This document shows, one piece after another, positions 1 to 9,339 of a stretch of DNA of 64,000 nucleotides. The notes under the pieces were generated by a model, which saw nothing but the letters and a program-made list of their open reading frames with translations, was not told where the DNA came from and did not search any database. Position numbers and translations under genes: made by a program. Each line of letters begins with the position of its first letter. The stretch's first letter is position 1. Source of the stretch: Ligilactobacillus faecis (GTDB lineage: Bacteria > Bacillota > Bacilli > Lactobacillales > Lactobacillaceae); NCBI RefSeq assembly GCF_029889745.1, contig NZ_CP123639.1:1152501-1216500 (forward strand), given 5' to 3'.

Positions 1-981
1 GCACCACTAACAGTTGGCTGGTTAGGTCAAAAAGTCAACTTCCATTTAGGCTTCTCTTTAGCAGCGATCGGGATGTTCTTTGGATTAGTTCAATACTGGA
101 TCGATGGCCGCAAATATCTTTCTAAAGAAAGCTTATATCCAACTGATCCGCTTGAACCAGAAGAAATGAAGAGTTTAGGCAAGAAAACTGCGATCTGGAG
201 CATTTTGATCATTTTGATCTTGATCTTGATGAGTCTGTTCAATATGTTTACGATCATGAATGTGATCAACTTATTGACGATCTTGGCGGTCTGTATTCCG
301 GTCTATTACTTCATCAAGATCTTATCAAGTGATAAACTTGATAAGATCGAACGTTCACGTGTTTGGGCTTATATCCCATTATTCATCGCTTCTGTCTTAT
401 TTTGGTCGATCGAAGAGCAAGGTTCAGTTGTCTTAGCTTTATTTGCTAACGAACAAACACGTTTAACGCTCTTTGGCTTTAATTTCCCATCTAGTTGGTT
501 CCAAAGTATGAATCCATTGTTCATCATGCTATATGTTCCATTCTTTGCTAGATTGTGGACGAAGTTAGGTAAGAAACAACCTTCTTCACCAATGAAATTC
601 TCCTTTGGGCTCTTCTTTGCAGGTGCCTCCTTCTTATGGATGATGTTACCAGGTCTCTTATTTGGGACAGGTGCCAAAGTTAGCCCATTATGGTTGATCA
701 TGAGTTGGGCGTTAGTTATCATCGGTGAAATGTTGATCTCGCCGATCGGACTTTCAGTCACGACTAAATTAGCGCCACGTGCCTTCCAAGCTCAAATGAT
801 GAGTATTTGGTTCTTAGGCGATGCTGTAGCGCAAGCCTTTAATGCTCAGATCGTACGCTTATATAGTGCAGATACTGAAGTTATGTACTTTGGTCTGATT
901 GGGGTCGTAACAGTTGTCTTTGGTGTATTACTTTTAGTTTTAACACCACGGATCAAAAAACTAATGGAAAATGTTAATTAA
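1..981 (+). CDS. dtpT: POT-family proton-dependent di-/tripeptide transporter, C-terminal part
   Basis: The frame is open from the first base, so the 5' end lies outside the window and about 326 C-terminal residues are present. Proton-coupled oligopeptide transporters of this family sit in the cytoplasmic membrane and import di- and tripeptides, a main nitrogen source of lactic acid bacteria. Visible here are several hydrophobic helices and the family's late signature GEMLISPIGLSVTTKLAP, followed by a helix carrying WFLGDAVAQAFNAQ. The gene ends just before a strong hairpin terminator. The family call is firm; the exact substrate range is inferred. Confidence 0.9.
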   Translation, partial: APLTVGWLGQKVNFHLGFSLAAIGMFFGLVQYWIDGRKYLSKESLYPTDPLEPEEMKSLGKKTAIWSILIILILILMSLFNMFTIMNVINLLTILAVCIPVYYFIKILSSDKLDKIERSRVWAYIPLFIASVLFWSIEEQGSVVLALFANEQTRLTLFGFNFPSSWFQSMNPLFIMLYVPFFARLWTKLGKKQPSSPMKFSFGLFFAGASFLWMMLPGLLFGTGAKVSPLWLIMSWALVIIGEMLISPIGLSVTTKLAPRAFQAQMMSIWFLGDAVAQAFNAQIVRLYSADTEVMYFGLIGVVTVVFGVLLLVLTPRIKKLMENVN

Positions 982-987
982 AGTAAA

Positions 988-1026
988 AGCAATGACTAGT
1001 TCAATGAGTTAGTCATTGCTTTTTTT
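988..1026 (+). terminator. Rho-independent terminator of the peptide transporter gene
   Basis: An 11-bp stem (AGCAATGACTA with TAGTCATTGCT) and an 11-nt loop are followed directly by six T. Confidence 0.9.
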
Positions 1027-1079
1027 CTTAAGCCTAAAAGCTTGTTCAAAAAAATATTTAAAAAACTTTTGAAAAAGTG

Positions 1080-1111
1080 TTGCATTTTGATACTAAACAG
1101 GGTATTATAAT
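1080..1111 (+). promoter_or_regulatory. Promoter of the tRNA-Tyr/tRNA-Gln unit
   Basis: TTGCAT as -35, 17 bp spacer, and a TATTATAAT stretch that holds the -10 box. It lies about 45 bp before the first tRNA. Confidence 0.7.
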
Positions 1112-1153
1112 TAAGTCGGATGCGTTAAGACGTCTGATAAGAGTTTAAAAAAT

Positions 1154-1239
1154 GGAAGGGTAGCGAAGTCTGGCTAAACGCGGCGGACTGTAAATCCGCT
1201 CCTTCGGGTTCGGTGGTTCGAATCCACTCCCTTCCACCA
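1154..1239 (+). tRNA. tRNA-Tyr (GTA)
   Basis: Class II tRNA with a long variable arm. Acceptor strands GGAAGGG and CCCTTCC pair, the anticodon loop reads CTGTAAA (anticodon GTA), the T loop is GGTTCGAATCC, and the 3' CCA is encoded. Confidence 0.95.
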
Positions 1240-1242
1240 TAT

Positions 1243-1314
1243 TGGGCTATAGCCAAGCGGTAAGGCAACGGTTTTTGGTACCGTCATGCGCTGGTTCGAA
1301 TCCAGCTAGCCCAA
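1243..1314 (+). tRNA. tRNA-Gln (TTG)
   Basis: Acceptor strands TGGGCTA and TAGCCCA pair, the anticodon loop contains TTG, and the T arm is CTGGTTCGAATCCAG. CCA is not encoded, unlike in the tRNA-Tyr 3 bp upstream. Confidence 0.95.
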
Positions 1315-1323
1315 TGACTGATA

Positions 1324-1353
1324 AGTCACGACTTTTAGTCGTGGCTTTTTTTT
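1324..1353 (+). terminator. Terminator of the tRNA pair
   Basis: Stem AGTCACGACT with AGTCGTGGCT (one G-T pair), a 3-nt loop, then seven T. Confidence 0.85.
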
Positions 1354-1449
1354 ATAAAAATATTCGCCTGTCTATAAGTAAAGCGCGTAGATCTATTCTT
1401 TGCTATAATCAAATAGAAGTAGTTCAATCAAAAAAAGTAGGTGAAGTTT

Positions 1450-2241
1450 ATGGAGATCGGCTTTATCGGTGTTGGTAATATGGCAAAAGCGATCATCAAT
1501 GGTTGGCAAAAAAATGGAGTACAAGCAAAGATCAATGTTCATAGTGCGCATAAAGAGAATTATGTCCCTTATGCGACTGAACATGGCTTATATGCTTGTT
1601 CTGATAATGTGAGTGTCGTGCAAAATTCTGACATCGTCTTTTTAGCAGTCAAGCCTTTAGTTTTAGGAAAAGTTTTAGCTGAGATCAAAGCAAGTGTCAA
1701 GCAAAAAAAACCACTTATCGTGTCGATGGTCACAGGGGTTTCTTTAGATGAATTAACAAAAGCTTTGGATCCTCAAGTTAAGCTCATTCGGATCATGCCA
1801 AACGTCAATGTTGAGATCGGTGAAGGTATGACAGCATTAGTCGCAAATAAAAATGTAGCTTCTGAGGAGTTAAAGAACGTGACTGAACTTTTTGAGTTGG
1901 TCGGCAAGACTCAACTCTTACCCGAAAAAGATTTCAGCACTTTTGTTGCTTTAGCTGGGAGTTCGCCGGCTTATGTTTATTTCTTTATCGATGCAATGGC
2001 TAGAACTGGAGTCAAATATGGACTTTCTAAAGCACAAGCAACTCAGATCGCTGCGCAAGCAGTTTTAGGAAGTGCCAAAAAAGTGCTTCATGAAACAAAG
2101 TCGCCGATGGATCTGATCGATGATGTTTGTTCACCAGGGGGCACGACGATCGCTGGTTTGTTGGCATTAGAAGAAGCTGGATTTATGACAGCAGTTGTTA
2201 AAGGTTTAGATGCCACGATCAAAAAAGATCAAGGACAATAA
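1450..2241 (+). CDS. proC: Pyrroline-5-carboxylate reductase
   Basis: Catalyses the last step of proline synthesis, NAD(P)H-dependent reduction of pyrroline-5-carboxylate, in the cytosol. The protein opens with a Rossmann nucleotide motif (GVGNMA) and has the family's AGSSPAYVY helix and the signature DDVCSPGGTTIAGL near the C-terminus. At 263 residues it matches the family. A GTG lies nine bases upstream in frame, but TAGGTGA, the ribosome-binding site for the ATG, overlaps it, so the ATG is chosen. An extended -10 (TGCTATAAT) about 45 bp upstream is the likely promoter. It appears to be transcribed alone. Confidence 0.93.
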   Translation: MEIGFIGVGNMAKAIINGWQKNGVQAKINVHSAHKENYVPYATEHGLYACSDNVSVVQNSDIVFLAVKPLVLGKVLAEIKASVKQKKPLIVSMVTGVSLDELTKALDPQVKLIRIMPNVNVEIGEGMTALVANKNVASEELKNVTELFELVGKTQLLPEKDFSTFVALAGSSPAYVYFFIDAMARTGVKYGLSKAQATQIAAQAVLGSAKKVLHETKSPMDLIDDVCSPGGTTIAGLLALEEAGFMTAVVKGLDATIKKDQGQ

Positions 2242-2251
2242 GTATTCTAAC

Positions 2252-2280
2252 TTGTAATTTTGGTCTATACCTATTACTAT
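2252..2280 (+). promoter_or_regulatory. nagA promoter with dre-like NagR operator
   Basis: TTGTAA (-35), 17 bp, TACTAT (-10). The spacer holds TTGGTCTATACCTA, which resembles the TGGT-N4-ACCA core of dre sites bound by GntR/HutC regulators of N-acetylglucosamine genes (NagR/YvoA, DasR). A regulator of that family is encoded directly after nagA, so repression by occlusion of the promoter is likely. Confidence 0.65.
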
Positions 2281-2318
2281 TAAGGGGTAATCAATCTAAG
2301 AAAGCGGGTCCAAAAATT

Positions 2319-3455
2319 ATGAGTAAAGTGCTCAAACATGCTGTTATCTATACTGGTGAAGAAACTTTAAAAGATGCTTATTTACGTTTCGATGAAACGA
2401 TCATCGATCTCGGAAAGATGAGCGATTATCAAGCTTTACCAACCGATACTGAAGTGATCGATGTAGCAGGTAAGACGATCATCCCAGGTTTTATCGATGT
2501 TCATAGTCATGGTGGTTATGACTTTGATGCAATGGATGGTGATGCTGAAGCGTTAGATAAAATGGTCAACGAGATGATCTATGAAGGGGTCACGACGTAT
2601 TTTCCGACAACGATGACGCAATCGCATGAAAATATTGCTAAAGCGATGCAGGCGATCAGAGAAGCGGCAGCTAAAAATCCAGTTATCCAAGGGATCCATT
2701 TAGAAGGTCCTTTTGTATCTCCGGTCTTTAAAGGCGCTCAACCAGAAGAGTATATCGAAGCACCAGATCTTGAAGTTTTTGATCAATGGAACAAGCTTTC
2801 TGGCAATTTGATCAAGTTAGTGACTTATGCACCAGAGCATAGTACCTCGCCAGCTTTTGAAAAATATCTCTTAGAACATGGGATCGTGCCTTCAGTCGGA
2901 CATAGTAATGCTACGCGTGAACAGATGAAACATTCTAAAGCCAGCCATGTGACTCATTTATATAATGCACAGCGGGAATTTAAACACCGTGAGCCAGGTG
3001 TTACAGGTCATGCGCTTTTAGAAGACAATATTTATTGCGAGTTGATCGCCGATGGCTTCCATGTTTGCCCAGATATGATAAAATTAGCATACGAACTAAA
3101 AGGACCAGATAAGATCGAATTAGTGACTGATTCGATGCGGGCTAAAGGGATGCCAGAAGGAGTCTCAGAATTGGGTGGTCAAAAAGTTATCGTCAAAGAT
3201 AAGCAAGCGCGCCTAGAGACGGGAAACTTAGCCGGCAGTGTCTTGCGCTATGAAGATGCTTTTAAAAATATCATACGTTTTACAGGTTGTTCGATCGCAG
3301 ATGCAGTCAAGATGACTTCTGGTAATCAAGCCAAAGAATTTGGGCTCGTCAAGAAAGGTAAATTGGCCCCAGGAATGGACGCTGATCTGAATATTTTAGA
3401 CCAAGACTTGAAGCTTGTTTCGACGTATAGTTTAGGGCGTAAATTTAAAAAATAA
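2319..3455 (+). CDS. nagA: N-acetylglucosamine-6-phosphate deacetylase
   Basis: Removes the acetyl group from GlcNAc-6-phosphate, giving glucosamine-6-phosphate for glycolysis or wall synthesis. It is an amidohydrolase-fold enzyme: HSHGGYDFDA near residue 65, the metal-binding Glu in HLEGPFVS, metal ligands in GHSNAT and THLYNA, a substrate-binding DGFH, and the catalytic Asp in TDSMRAKG. The length of 378 residues is typical. It is followed 15-20 bp later by a GntR-type regulator gene, and the promoter carries a dre-like operator, so the pair is probably an autoregulated amino-sugar operon. Confidence 0.93.
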   Translation: MSKVLKHAVIYTGEETLKDAYLRFDETIIDLGKMSDYQALPTDTEVIDVAGKTIIPGFIDVHSHGGYDFDAMDGDAEALDKMVNEMIYEGVTTYFPTTMTQSHENIAKAMQAIREAAAKNPVIQGIHLEGPFVSPVFKGAQPEEYIEAPDLEVFDQWNKLSGNLIKLVTYAPEHSTSPAFEKYLLEHGIVPSVGHSNATREQMKHSKASHVTHLYNAQREFKHREPGVTGHALLEDNIYCELIADGFHVCPDMIKLAYELKGPDKIELVTDSMRAKGMPEGVSELGGQKVIVKDKQARLETGNLAGSVLRYEDAFKNIIRFTGCSIADAVKMTSGNQAKEFGLVKKGKLAPGMDADLNILDQDLKLVSTYSLGRKFKK

Positions 3456-3476
3456 TATTACTAGGGGGTTTTGGCG

Positions 3477-4175
3477 GTGAGTTCACCAGTTTATATCCAG
3501 ATCCACAATAAGATAAAAAAAGAGATCGAAGCTAATCGTTGGGCGATCGGTGAGAGGATTCCAGCTGAACGCGCTTTAGCAGTCCAATTTGGGGTTAGTC
3601 GGATGACTTTGCGACAAGCGATCCAGACTTTAGTCGAAGAAGGGATCTTAGAGCGTAAAGTTGGCTCTGGAACGTATGTTGCACGTAAAAAAGTCCAAGA
3701 AAAGATGTCTGGTGTAACGAGCTTTACCGCTTTGACTAAGGCTCAAGGGAAAAAGCCCTCTAGTAAAACTGTTTCTTACCTTGTAACGACGCCTTCTTTG
3801 AGTGAAAGTGAACATTTAGAGTTGGCAGAGGGACAAAAAGTTTTACGGATGGAACGGATCCGTTATGCTGATGAAGTGCCGATCTGTTTTGAAGTTGCGA
3901 CTGTTCCTTATGATCTGATCAAAGATTACGAGCGTAAGCAAGTGACGCGTTCGCTCTACCAAACGTTAGAACAAAACGGGCTTGCGATCGGGCATGCAGA
4001 GCAAACAGTCAGTGCGATGTTGGCCTCAGAACGGATCGCAGATTATCTACATTTAAAGCGCGGAGCTGCCATCTTAAGGTTACATCAGTTAACAAAATTA
4101 GGTGATGGCCGTCCCTTTGAATATGTGCGTACACAGTATGCCGGTGAACGCTTTGAATTTTATCTTGAAAAATAA
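3477..4175 (+). CDS. nagR: GntR/HutC-family regulator, probable NagR
   Basis: Transcription factor with an N-terminal winged helix-turn-helix (residues about 5-70, with RMTLRQAIQTLVEEGILERK) and a C-terminal UTRA effector domain. In this family the UTRA domain binds phosphorylated sugars, and position behind nagA suggests glucosamine-6-phosphate or GlcNAc-6-phosphate as ligand. A TTG six bases upstream is in frame but lies only 2 nt from the AGGGGG ribosome-binding site; the GTG used here is 8 nt from it. 232 residues. The specific regulon is inferred from context and the operator-like site before nagA. Confidence 0.82.
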   Translation: MSSPVYIQIHNKIKKEIEANRWAIGERIPAERALAVQFGVSRMTLRQAIQTLVEEGILERKVGSGTYVARKKVQEKMSGVTSFTALTKAQGKKPSSKTVSYLVTTPSLSESEHLELAEGQKVLRMERIRYADEVPICFEVATVPYDLIKDYERKQVTRSLYQTLEQNGLAIGHAEQTVSAMLASERIADYLHLKRGAAILRLHQLTKLGDGRPFEYVRTQYAGERFEFYLEK

Positions 4176-4218
4176 AGAGATCACTTGTTTAGACAAACGT
4201 TCTAAACAAGTGATCTCT
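4176..4218. terminator. Bidirectional terminator between convergent genes
   Basis: An 18-bp perfect stem (AGAGATCACTTGTTTAGA and its complement) with a 7-nt loop. T-rich tracts follow on both strands, so it can serve nagA-nagR and the convergent glycosyltransferase gene, whose stop codon it touches. Confidence 0.9.
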
Positions 4219-4955
4219 TATTTTTTAGCTAAAAGCTTTTCACGGTAAACGAGTAAGAGATATTTAGGCAAAGCTAACATTCGTTTGGCACGTGTCGGCT
4301 CTTTCAAAAGACGGTACGCCCATTCAAGGTGATGCTCGATCCACCATTTGGGCGCGCGCTTAGTCAGACCTGACAAGACATCAAAGCTTCCCCCAACGCC
4401 CATCCACAAGGCATCTGCACATGTCCGATTATTGACGATAAAAAATTCTTGTTTGGGAAAGCCTAAAGCGACAAAAACGAGTTCCGGTCGTGCTTTTTTG
4501 AGGGCTTGTGCGACTTTAGTCTCATCTTTGAAATAGCCGTCACAACTCCCAGCGATCACAAGATCGGGGTAGTCTTTTTTGACTTTTGCCAAGACTTTTG
4601 TGAGTGCCTCTGGTTTAGCGCCTAAAAAAAAGACGCGTTTTTTTGTTTCATTGGCAAATTCGAGTAAACTAAGCATCGTGTCGTAACCAGTGACTCGTTC
4701 TGGTAATGGATCACCTAAGATCTTAGCACCTTTGATGATCCCGATCCCGTCTGCTGTGATATGATCGGCAGTCTTTAAAGCCTTTTTATAAGCGGGATCG
4801 TTTTTAGCTGCTAAAACGATCTCAGGATTAGCCGTCACGATAAAGCGATCTTGGTGGGCTAAGCTGGCTTGTTTTAATTCAGTTAAGAGTTCATCAGCTG
4901 TGACTTTGCTAAAGTCGATCCCTAAAACATTGACAGTCGCAAATTTTTTCTCCAT
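4218..4955 (-). CDS. tagA: WecG/TagA/CpsF-family glycosyltransferase (UDP-ManNAc transferase)
   Basis: Family members transfer N-acetylmannosamine to undecaprenyl-PP-GlcNAc, the committed step of wall teichoic acid linkage-unit synthesis, at the inner face of the membrane. Family blocks visible are TANPEIVLAAKNDP, ITADGIGIIKGAKILG and GVGGSFDVLSGLTKRAPKWW; length (245 residues) fits. The ATG is chosen over a GTG nine bases upstream because the AAAGGTGG site is spaced for the ATG and overlaps the GTG. No other teichoic acid gene is adjacent, so the acceptor is inferred. Confidence 0.87.
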   Translation of the reverse strand: MEKKFATVNVLGIDFSKVTADELLTELKQASLAHQDRFIVTANPEIVLAAKNDPAYKKALKTADHITADGIGIIKGAKILGDPLPERVTGYDTMLSLLEFANETKKRVFFLGAKPEALTKVLAKVKKDYPDLVIAGSCDGYFKDETKVAQALKKARPELVFVALGFPKQEFFIVNNRTCADALWMGVGGSFDVLSGLTKRAPKWWIEHHLEWAYRLLKEPTRAKRMLALPKYLLLVYREKLLAKK

Positions 4956-5108
4956 TTTATCCACCTTTCGAAAACTGATACTTTTATTATAACAGTAAGT
5001 ATGTCGATCGATTGGTGTTTTTGACTAAACGTGATAAAATTAAACGCATATGATCAATTTCGCCCAACTACGGCGGAAAAACATTTGATTATCAAAGAGG
5101 AATTAAAA

Positions 5109-6578
5109 ATGGTCAAAACTTATCCCGATGACAGTTATACGCTCCATACTGATGCGTATCAGATCAATATGATGCAAACATATTGGCGTGAAGGTCTAGC
5201 CGATCGAAAAGCGATCTTTGAAGTCTATTTTCGGAAACTGCCATTCAAAAATGGATATGCGATTTTTGCGGGGCTTGAACGGATCGTCAATTACATCCAA
5301 AACCTACATTTTACAGAATCAGATCTCACTTATTTAAGTGAAGTAGCCGATTATCCGGCTGACTTTATCGATTATCTCAGAAATTTTGAATTTAAAGCTA
5401 CGATCCGCTCAGCCGTTGAAGGTGAAGTCGTGTTCAACAATGAACCGATTTTGCAAGTCGAAGGACCGTTAGTCGATTGTCAATTGATCGAAACAGCGCT
5501 TTTGAATATCGTCAATTATCAAACGTTGATCGCCACTAAAGCTGCACGAGTCCGTTCCGCTTGTGGTTCAGATAGTTTATTAGAATTTGGGACGCGGCGT
5601 GCGCAAGAATTTGATGCAGCTTTGTGGGGGACACGGGCAGCTTATATCGGTGGCTTTGATGCGACAAGTAACGTTCGCGCCGCTAAGATCTTTGGGATCC
5701 CAGCTAGTGGAACGCATGCCCATGCCCTTGTGCAAGCTTATCGCAATGACTATGATGCATTTATGGCATATGCTAAAACACATAAAGATTGTGTCTTTTT
5801 AGTCGATACGTACGATACTTTGCGCTCAGGGGTCCCCAATGCGATCAAAGTCGCAAAAGAATTAGGAGATCAGATCAACTTCTTAGGCGTTCGGATCGAT
5901 TCAGGGGATATGGCATATATCTCAAAACGGGTGCGTGAACAGCTCGATGAAGCTGGCTTTCCTGATGCTAAGATCTATGCTTCAAATGATCTTGATGAAA
6001 AGACCATCACTAACTTAAAGATGCAAGGCGCGAAGATCGATGTTTGGGGTGTGGGTACGAAATTGATCACGGCCTATGATCAACCAGCCTTAGGTGCAGT
6101 TTACAAGATGGTCGCGATCGAAGATGATCAAGGTGTTTTAGAGGATACGATCAAGATCTCAAGTAATGCTGAAAAAGTCTCGACTCCAGGAAGAAAACAA
6201 GTTTGGCGGATCACCAAAAAGGCTGATGGAAAGTCAGAAGGTGATTACATCACTGTGTGGGATGAAGATCCAAGAAAAGAAAAAGCGCTCTATATGTTCC
6301 ATCCGCAATATACGTATATCAATAAGAATGTGACTGATTTTGAGGCACGTCCATTGTTAGTCGATATTTTTGTTGAAGGAAAATTAGTGTACGATCTACC
6401 GAGTTTAGCGCAGATCAAGGCTTACGCTAAGACGCATTTAGATAGTTTATGGGAAGAATACAAACGTGATCTAAATCCACAAGACTATCCAGTCGATCTT
6501 TCACAAAAATGCTATGACAATAAGATGAAGATCATCAAAGAAGTACGTGAAAGTATCAGTCAAAAATATGAAAAGTAA
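5109..6578 (+). CDS. pncB: Nicotinate phosphoribosyltransferase
   Basis: Converts nicotinate and PRPP to nicotinate mononucleotide in the Preiss-Handler NAD salvage route. Recognisable blocks are EFGTRRAQEFDAA, SGTHAHALVQAY (with the histidine phosphorylated during catalysis in the family) and GVRIDSGD. The upstream frame is open, but AGAGG lies 8 nt before this ATG, giving 489 residues, the usual length. It is followed 12 bp later by nadE, so the two consecutive NAD-synthesis steps are probably cotranscribed. Confidence 0.93.
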   Translation: MVKTYPDDSYTLHTDAYQINMMQTYWREGLADRKAIFEVYFRKLPFKNGYAIFAGLERIVNYIQNLHFTESDLTYLSEVADYPADFIDYLRNFEFKATIRSAVEGEVVFNNEPILQVEGPLVDCQLIETALLNIVNYQTLIATKAARVRSACGSDSLLEFGTRRAQEFDAALWGTRAAYIGGFDATSNVRAAKIFGIPASGTHAHALVQAYRNDYDAFMAYAKTHKDCVFLVDTYDTLRSGVPNAIKVAKELGDQINFLGVRIDSGDMAYISKRVREQLDEAGFPDAKIYASNDLDEKTITNLKMQGAKIDVWGVGTKLITAYDQPALGAVYKMVAIEDDQGVLEDTIKISSNAEKVSTPGRKQVWRITKKADGKSEGDYITVWDEDPRKEKALYMFHPQYTYINKNVTDFEARPLLVDIFVEGKLVYDLPSLAQIKAYAKTHLDSLWEEYKRDLNPQDYPVDLSQKCYDNKMKIIKEVRESISQKYEK

Positions 6579-6590
6579 GAAGGTAGTAGC

Positions 6591-7418
6591 ATGCGAACAT
6601 TGCAAGCCCAGATCATTGAAGAATTGAAAGTCAGACCAACGATCGATCCAAAAGAAGAAATCAGATGTTCGCTCGACTTTTTAAAAGCCTATTTAGTGAA
6701 GCATCCATTTTTAAAAACGCTAGTCCTAGGGATCTCTGGCGGGCAGGATTCGACGCTTTGTGGGAAACTTTGCCAAATGGCGATCGAAGAATTGCGCGCT
6801 GAGACTGGCGATCAAAGTTATCGGTTTATCGCAGTCCGTTTACCTTATGGCACACAAGCTGATGAACAAGATGCGTTAGCTGCGATCGATTTTATGCAAG
6901 CCGACCAAACGATGCGCGTCAATATCAAAGAAGCAAGTGATGCGATGGTCCAAGCAGTTGAAGCAAATGGGATCACGATCAGCGATTTCAATAAAGGCAA
7001 CATCAAAGCGCGGCAACGCATGATTGCTCAATATGCGATCGCTGGAGCAACATCAGGCGCTGTTGTCGGAACTGATCATGCGGCTGAAGCGATCACCGGC
7101 TTTTACACGAAATACGGTGATGGTGGGGCTGATATTATGCCACTTTGGCGTTTAGATAAGCGCCAAGGTCGGGCCATGTTAGAAGCATTAGGGGCCCCTG
7201 CTCATCTTTACCAAAAGACTCCGACCGCAGATCTTGAAGAAGATCGACCAGCGTTACCAGATGAAGTTGCATTAGGTGTGACCTATACTGATATCGATGA
7301 CTATTTAGAAGGCAAAGAAGTTGCAGCAGAAACTGCGCAAAAGATCGAAAATTGGTTTGAAAAGACTAAACATAAACGGCATTTGCCGATCACTGTCTAC
7401 GATGATTTCTGGAAGTAA
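6591..7418 (+). CDS. nadE: NH3-dependent NAD+ synthetase
   Basis: Amidates nicotinate adenine dinucleotide to NAD+ using ATP and ammonia; cytosolic. The adenylation P-loop SGGQDSTL is near residue 48, GTDHAAEA marks the substrate pocket, and there is no N-terminal glutaminase domain, so ammonia rather than glutamine is the donor. 275 residues, as expected. GAAGG precedes the ATG by 7 nt. It forms an operon with pncB and is closed by a terminator shared with the convergent recQ. Confidence 0.94.
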   Translation: MRTLQAQIIEELKVRPTIDPKEEIRCSLDFLKAYLVKHPFLKTLVLGISGGQDSTLCGKLCQMAIEELRAETGDQSYRFIAVRLPYGTQADEQDALAAIDFMQADQTMRVNIKEASDAMVQAVEANGITISDFNKGNIKARQRMIAQYAIAGATSGAVVGTDHAAEAITGFYTKYGDGGADIMPLWRLDKRQGRAMLEALGAPAHLYQKTPTADLEEDRPALPDEVALGVTYTDIDDYLEGKEVAAETAQKIENWFEKTKHKRHLPITVYDDFWK

Positions 7419-7420
7419 AC

Positions 7421-7452
7421 AAAAAGAAGCTCACTAATGGGCTTCTTTTTTA
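7421..7452. terminator. Bidirectional terminator between nadE and recQ
   Basis: Stem AAAAAGAAGCTC with GGGCTTCTTTTT (one T-G pair) around a 6-nt loop; the recQ stop codon lies inside the hairpin. Confidence 0.8.
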
Positions 7453-9209
7453 GTAGTTTGATAGTTTGTCAAGGCATCTAAAAAGATCTTGCCGTATTTT
7501 TCAAGTTTACTGTGTCCGACGCCTTTGAGTTCGAGAAAAGCACGTTCATCAGTCGGAAGCTTTTCACACATCTCATGTAAAGTTTGATCAGAAAAGATGA
7601 CAAAGGGGGGCACGTGTTGAGCTTCAGCTAGTTCACGGCGTAAATGGCGCAGTTTTTCAAAGAGTTCATTATCGATCATGACGACTTTTTTGGCGACAAC
7701 TTCTTGGCGCATAAAGACTTGTTCTGCGCCACGTAAAACCTCTCCTCCGCGTTTTGCGACCCTTAGAGTTGGGTATTGACCGTTGGTTGTTTCCAAGTAA
7801 CCACTTGCAGTTAAAAAGTCGATCAAACTTTCGATCTCGGTCGCTTTTTTGTGCATGATCCCATAAGTTGAGAGTTGATCAAAACCAAGTTCTAAGATCC
7901 GTTTAGCTTTTGAACCGGCTAAAACTTGGGCGACGATCTTTTTGCCAAAATGCGCTCGCATCCGAATGATACATGACATGATCATTTGTGCTTCTTTTGT
8001 AATATCTTGTTTAGCCCGAGTATCTGTACAATTTGTACATTTTTGACAGGGGGGACAGTCTTGACCAAAATATTGGACTAAAAAGCGTTGGAGACACTCT
8101 TCTGTATTCGCATAACGGCTCAAAGATTGCAGTTTCAAATAGTCGCGTTCACGATGAGCCTCATCTGCTTCTGAATTATCAATAAAAAAGCGTTGAACAC
8201 GAAGATCAGCTTCTTTATAAAATAAGATGGCTTCACTTGCGACTCCATCACGCCCAGCCCGACCAGCTTCTTGATAATAAGCTTCTAAGCTTCCTGGAAC
8301 TTGGGCGTGGATCACAAAACGGACATTGCTTTTATCGATCCCCATCCCAAAAGCATTAGTCGCGACCATGATCGGGGTACGATCGTAAAGAAAGTCTTCT
8401 TGATTTTGTTTGCGTACAGTTTCAGAGAGACCAGCATGATAGATCCCAGCATTTAAGCCACATTTTTGTAAAAGGTTCCCGAGCTGTTCGACTTTTTTGC
8501 GTGTCGCAGCGTAAATGATCCCTGATTCATGCGGATTTTCTTTGAGATAAGCAAGTAAATATTTTTCAAAATTCGTTCCTTTAATGAGCTTAAACGTCAG
8601 ATTAGGGCGTGCAAAGCTCGTTTTAACTTCATTTGTGGTGGGGATCTGTAAGAGCGTTTTGATATCGTGCGCGACTTGCGGAGTCGCAGTCGCAGTCAGA
8701 GCGATCACAGTCGGGGCCTGTTTGAGTTGTGCTAATAAAAGCGGTAATTTTAAGTAACTGGGACGAAAATCATGTCCCCATTGAGAGATACAATGAGCTT
8801 CATCGACTGCGACTAAGGAGACTGGCAGATCTTCTAGAAGTTCTAAGAAAAATTGATTTTCGAGCCTTTCTGGTGCGATATAGAGCAATTTTAATTCGTG
8901 GCGGCGTGCCTTTTGCAAAACTGCTTTTGTTTCAGCAAAACTTTGCGAGCTATTGAGCAACCCGGCACTGATCCCATTTTGCAAAAGGCTATCGACTTGG
9001 TCTTTCATCAAAGAGATCAAAGGTGAGATCACTAATGTTAGATCAGGACTCAAGAGAGCGGGGATCTGGTAACAAAGAGATTTACCACCACCAGTCGGCA
9101 ATAATGCCAGGGTGTTTTGGTGCGCTAAGACGAGTTCGATAACTTGTTTTTGGCCATCTTTAAAGTCATCATAACCGAAATAATGTTTGAGAGCAGTCGT
9201 GGGCGTCAC
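7434..9209 (-). CDS. recQ: ATP-dependent DNA helicase RecQ
   Basis: 3'-5' superfamily 2 helicase of recombination repair. Motif I reads LLPTGGGKSLCYQ, motif II DEAHCISQWGHDFRP (the aromatic loop of RecQ included) and motif VI QEAGRAGRDG. A cysteine cluster CPPCQKCTNC forms the zinc-binding domain, followed by a winged helix and a C-terminal HRDC domain (ELKGVGHSKLEKYG). 591 residues, full length. GTG is the start, with AAAGGTGG about 8 nt upstream. Confidence 0.93.
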   Translation of the reverse strand: MTPTTALKHYFGYDDFKDGQKQVIELVLAHQNTLALLPTGGGKSLCYQIPALLSPDLTLVISPLISLMKDQVDSLLQNGISAGLLNSSQSFAETKAVLQKARRHELKLLYIAPERLENQFFLELLEDLPVSLVAVDEAHCISQWGHDFRPSYLKLPLLLAQLKQAPTVIALTATATPQVAHDIKTLLQIPTTNEVKTSFARPNLTFKLIKGTNFEKYLLAYLKENPHESGIIYAATRKKVEQLGNLLQKCGLNAGIYHAGLSETVRKQNQEDFLYDRTPIMVATNAFGMGIDKSNVRFVIHAQVPGSLEAYYQEAGRAGRDGVASEAILFYKEADLRVQRFFIDNSEADEAHRERDYLKLQSLSRYANTEECLQRFLVQYFGQDCPPCQKCTNCTDTRAKQDITKEAQMIMSCIIRMRAHFGKKIVAQVLAGSKAKRILELGFDQLSTYGIMHKKATEIESLIDFLTASGYLETTNGQYPTLRVAKRGGEVLRGAEQVFMRQEVVAKKVVMIDNELFEKLRHLRRELAEAQHVPPFVIFSDQTLHEMCEKLPTDERAFLELKGVGHSKLEKYGKIFLDALTNYQTTKKEAH

Positions 9210-9277
9210 GATTTAGGCCACCTTTCTAGCAAGAATGTCATCTTTGATTTTAGTCGTTTAAGTCTGATCATGCAAAC

Positions 9278-9306
9278 TTGTTTTACGTAGCTAAAATCTC
9301 TAAAAT
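9278..9306 (+). promoter_or_regulatory. Promoter of tex
   Basis: TTGTTT, 17 bp, TAAAAT, about 34 bp before the start codon. Confidence 0.55.
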
Positions 9307-9339
9307 AAAACTAACTAGATCACAAGCGAGGAAAATAAC

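Noticed and set aside
1242-1478. 78-codon ORF across tRNA-Gln
   Set aside because: Overlaps the tRNA and its terminator and ends within proC in another frame.
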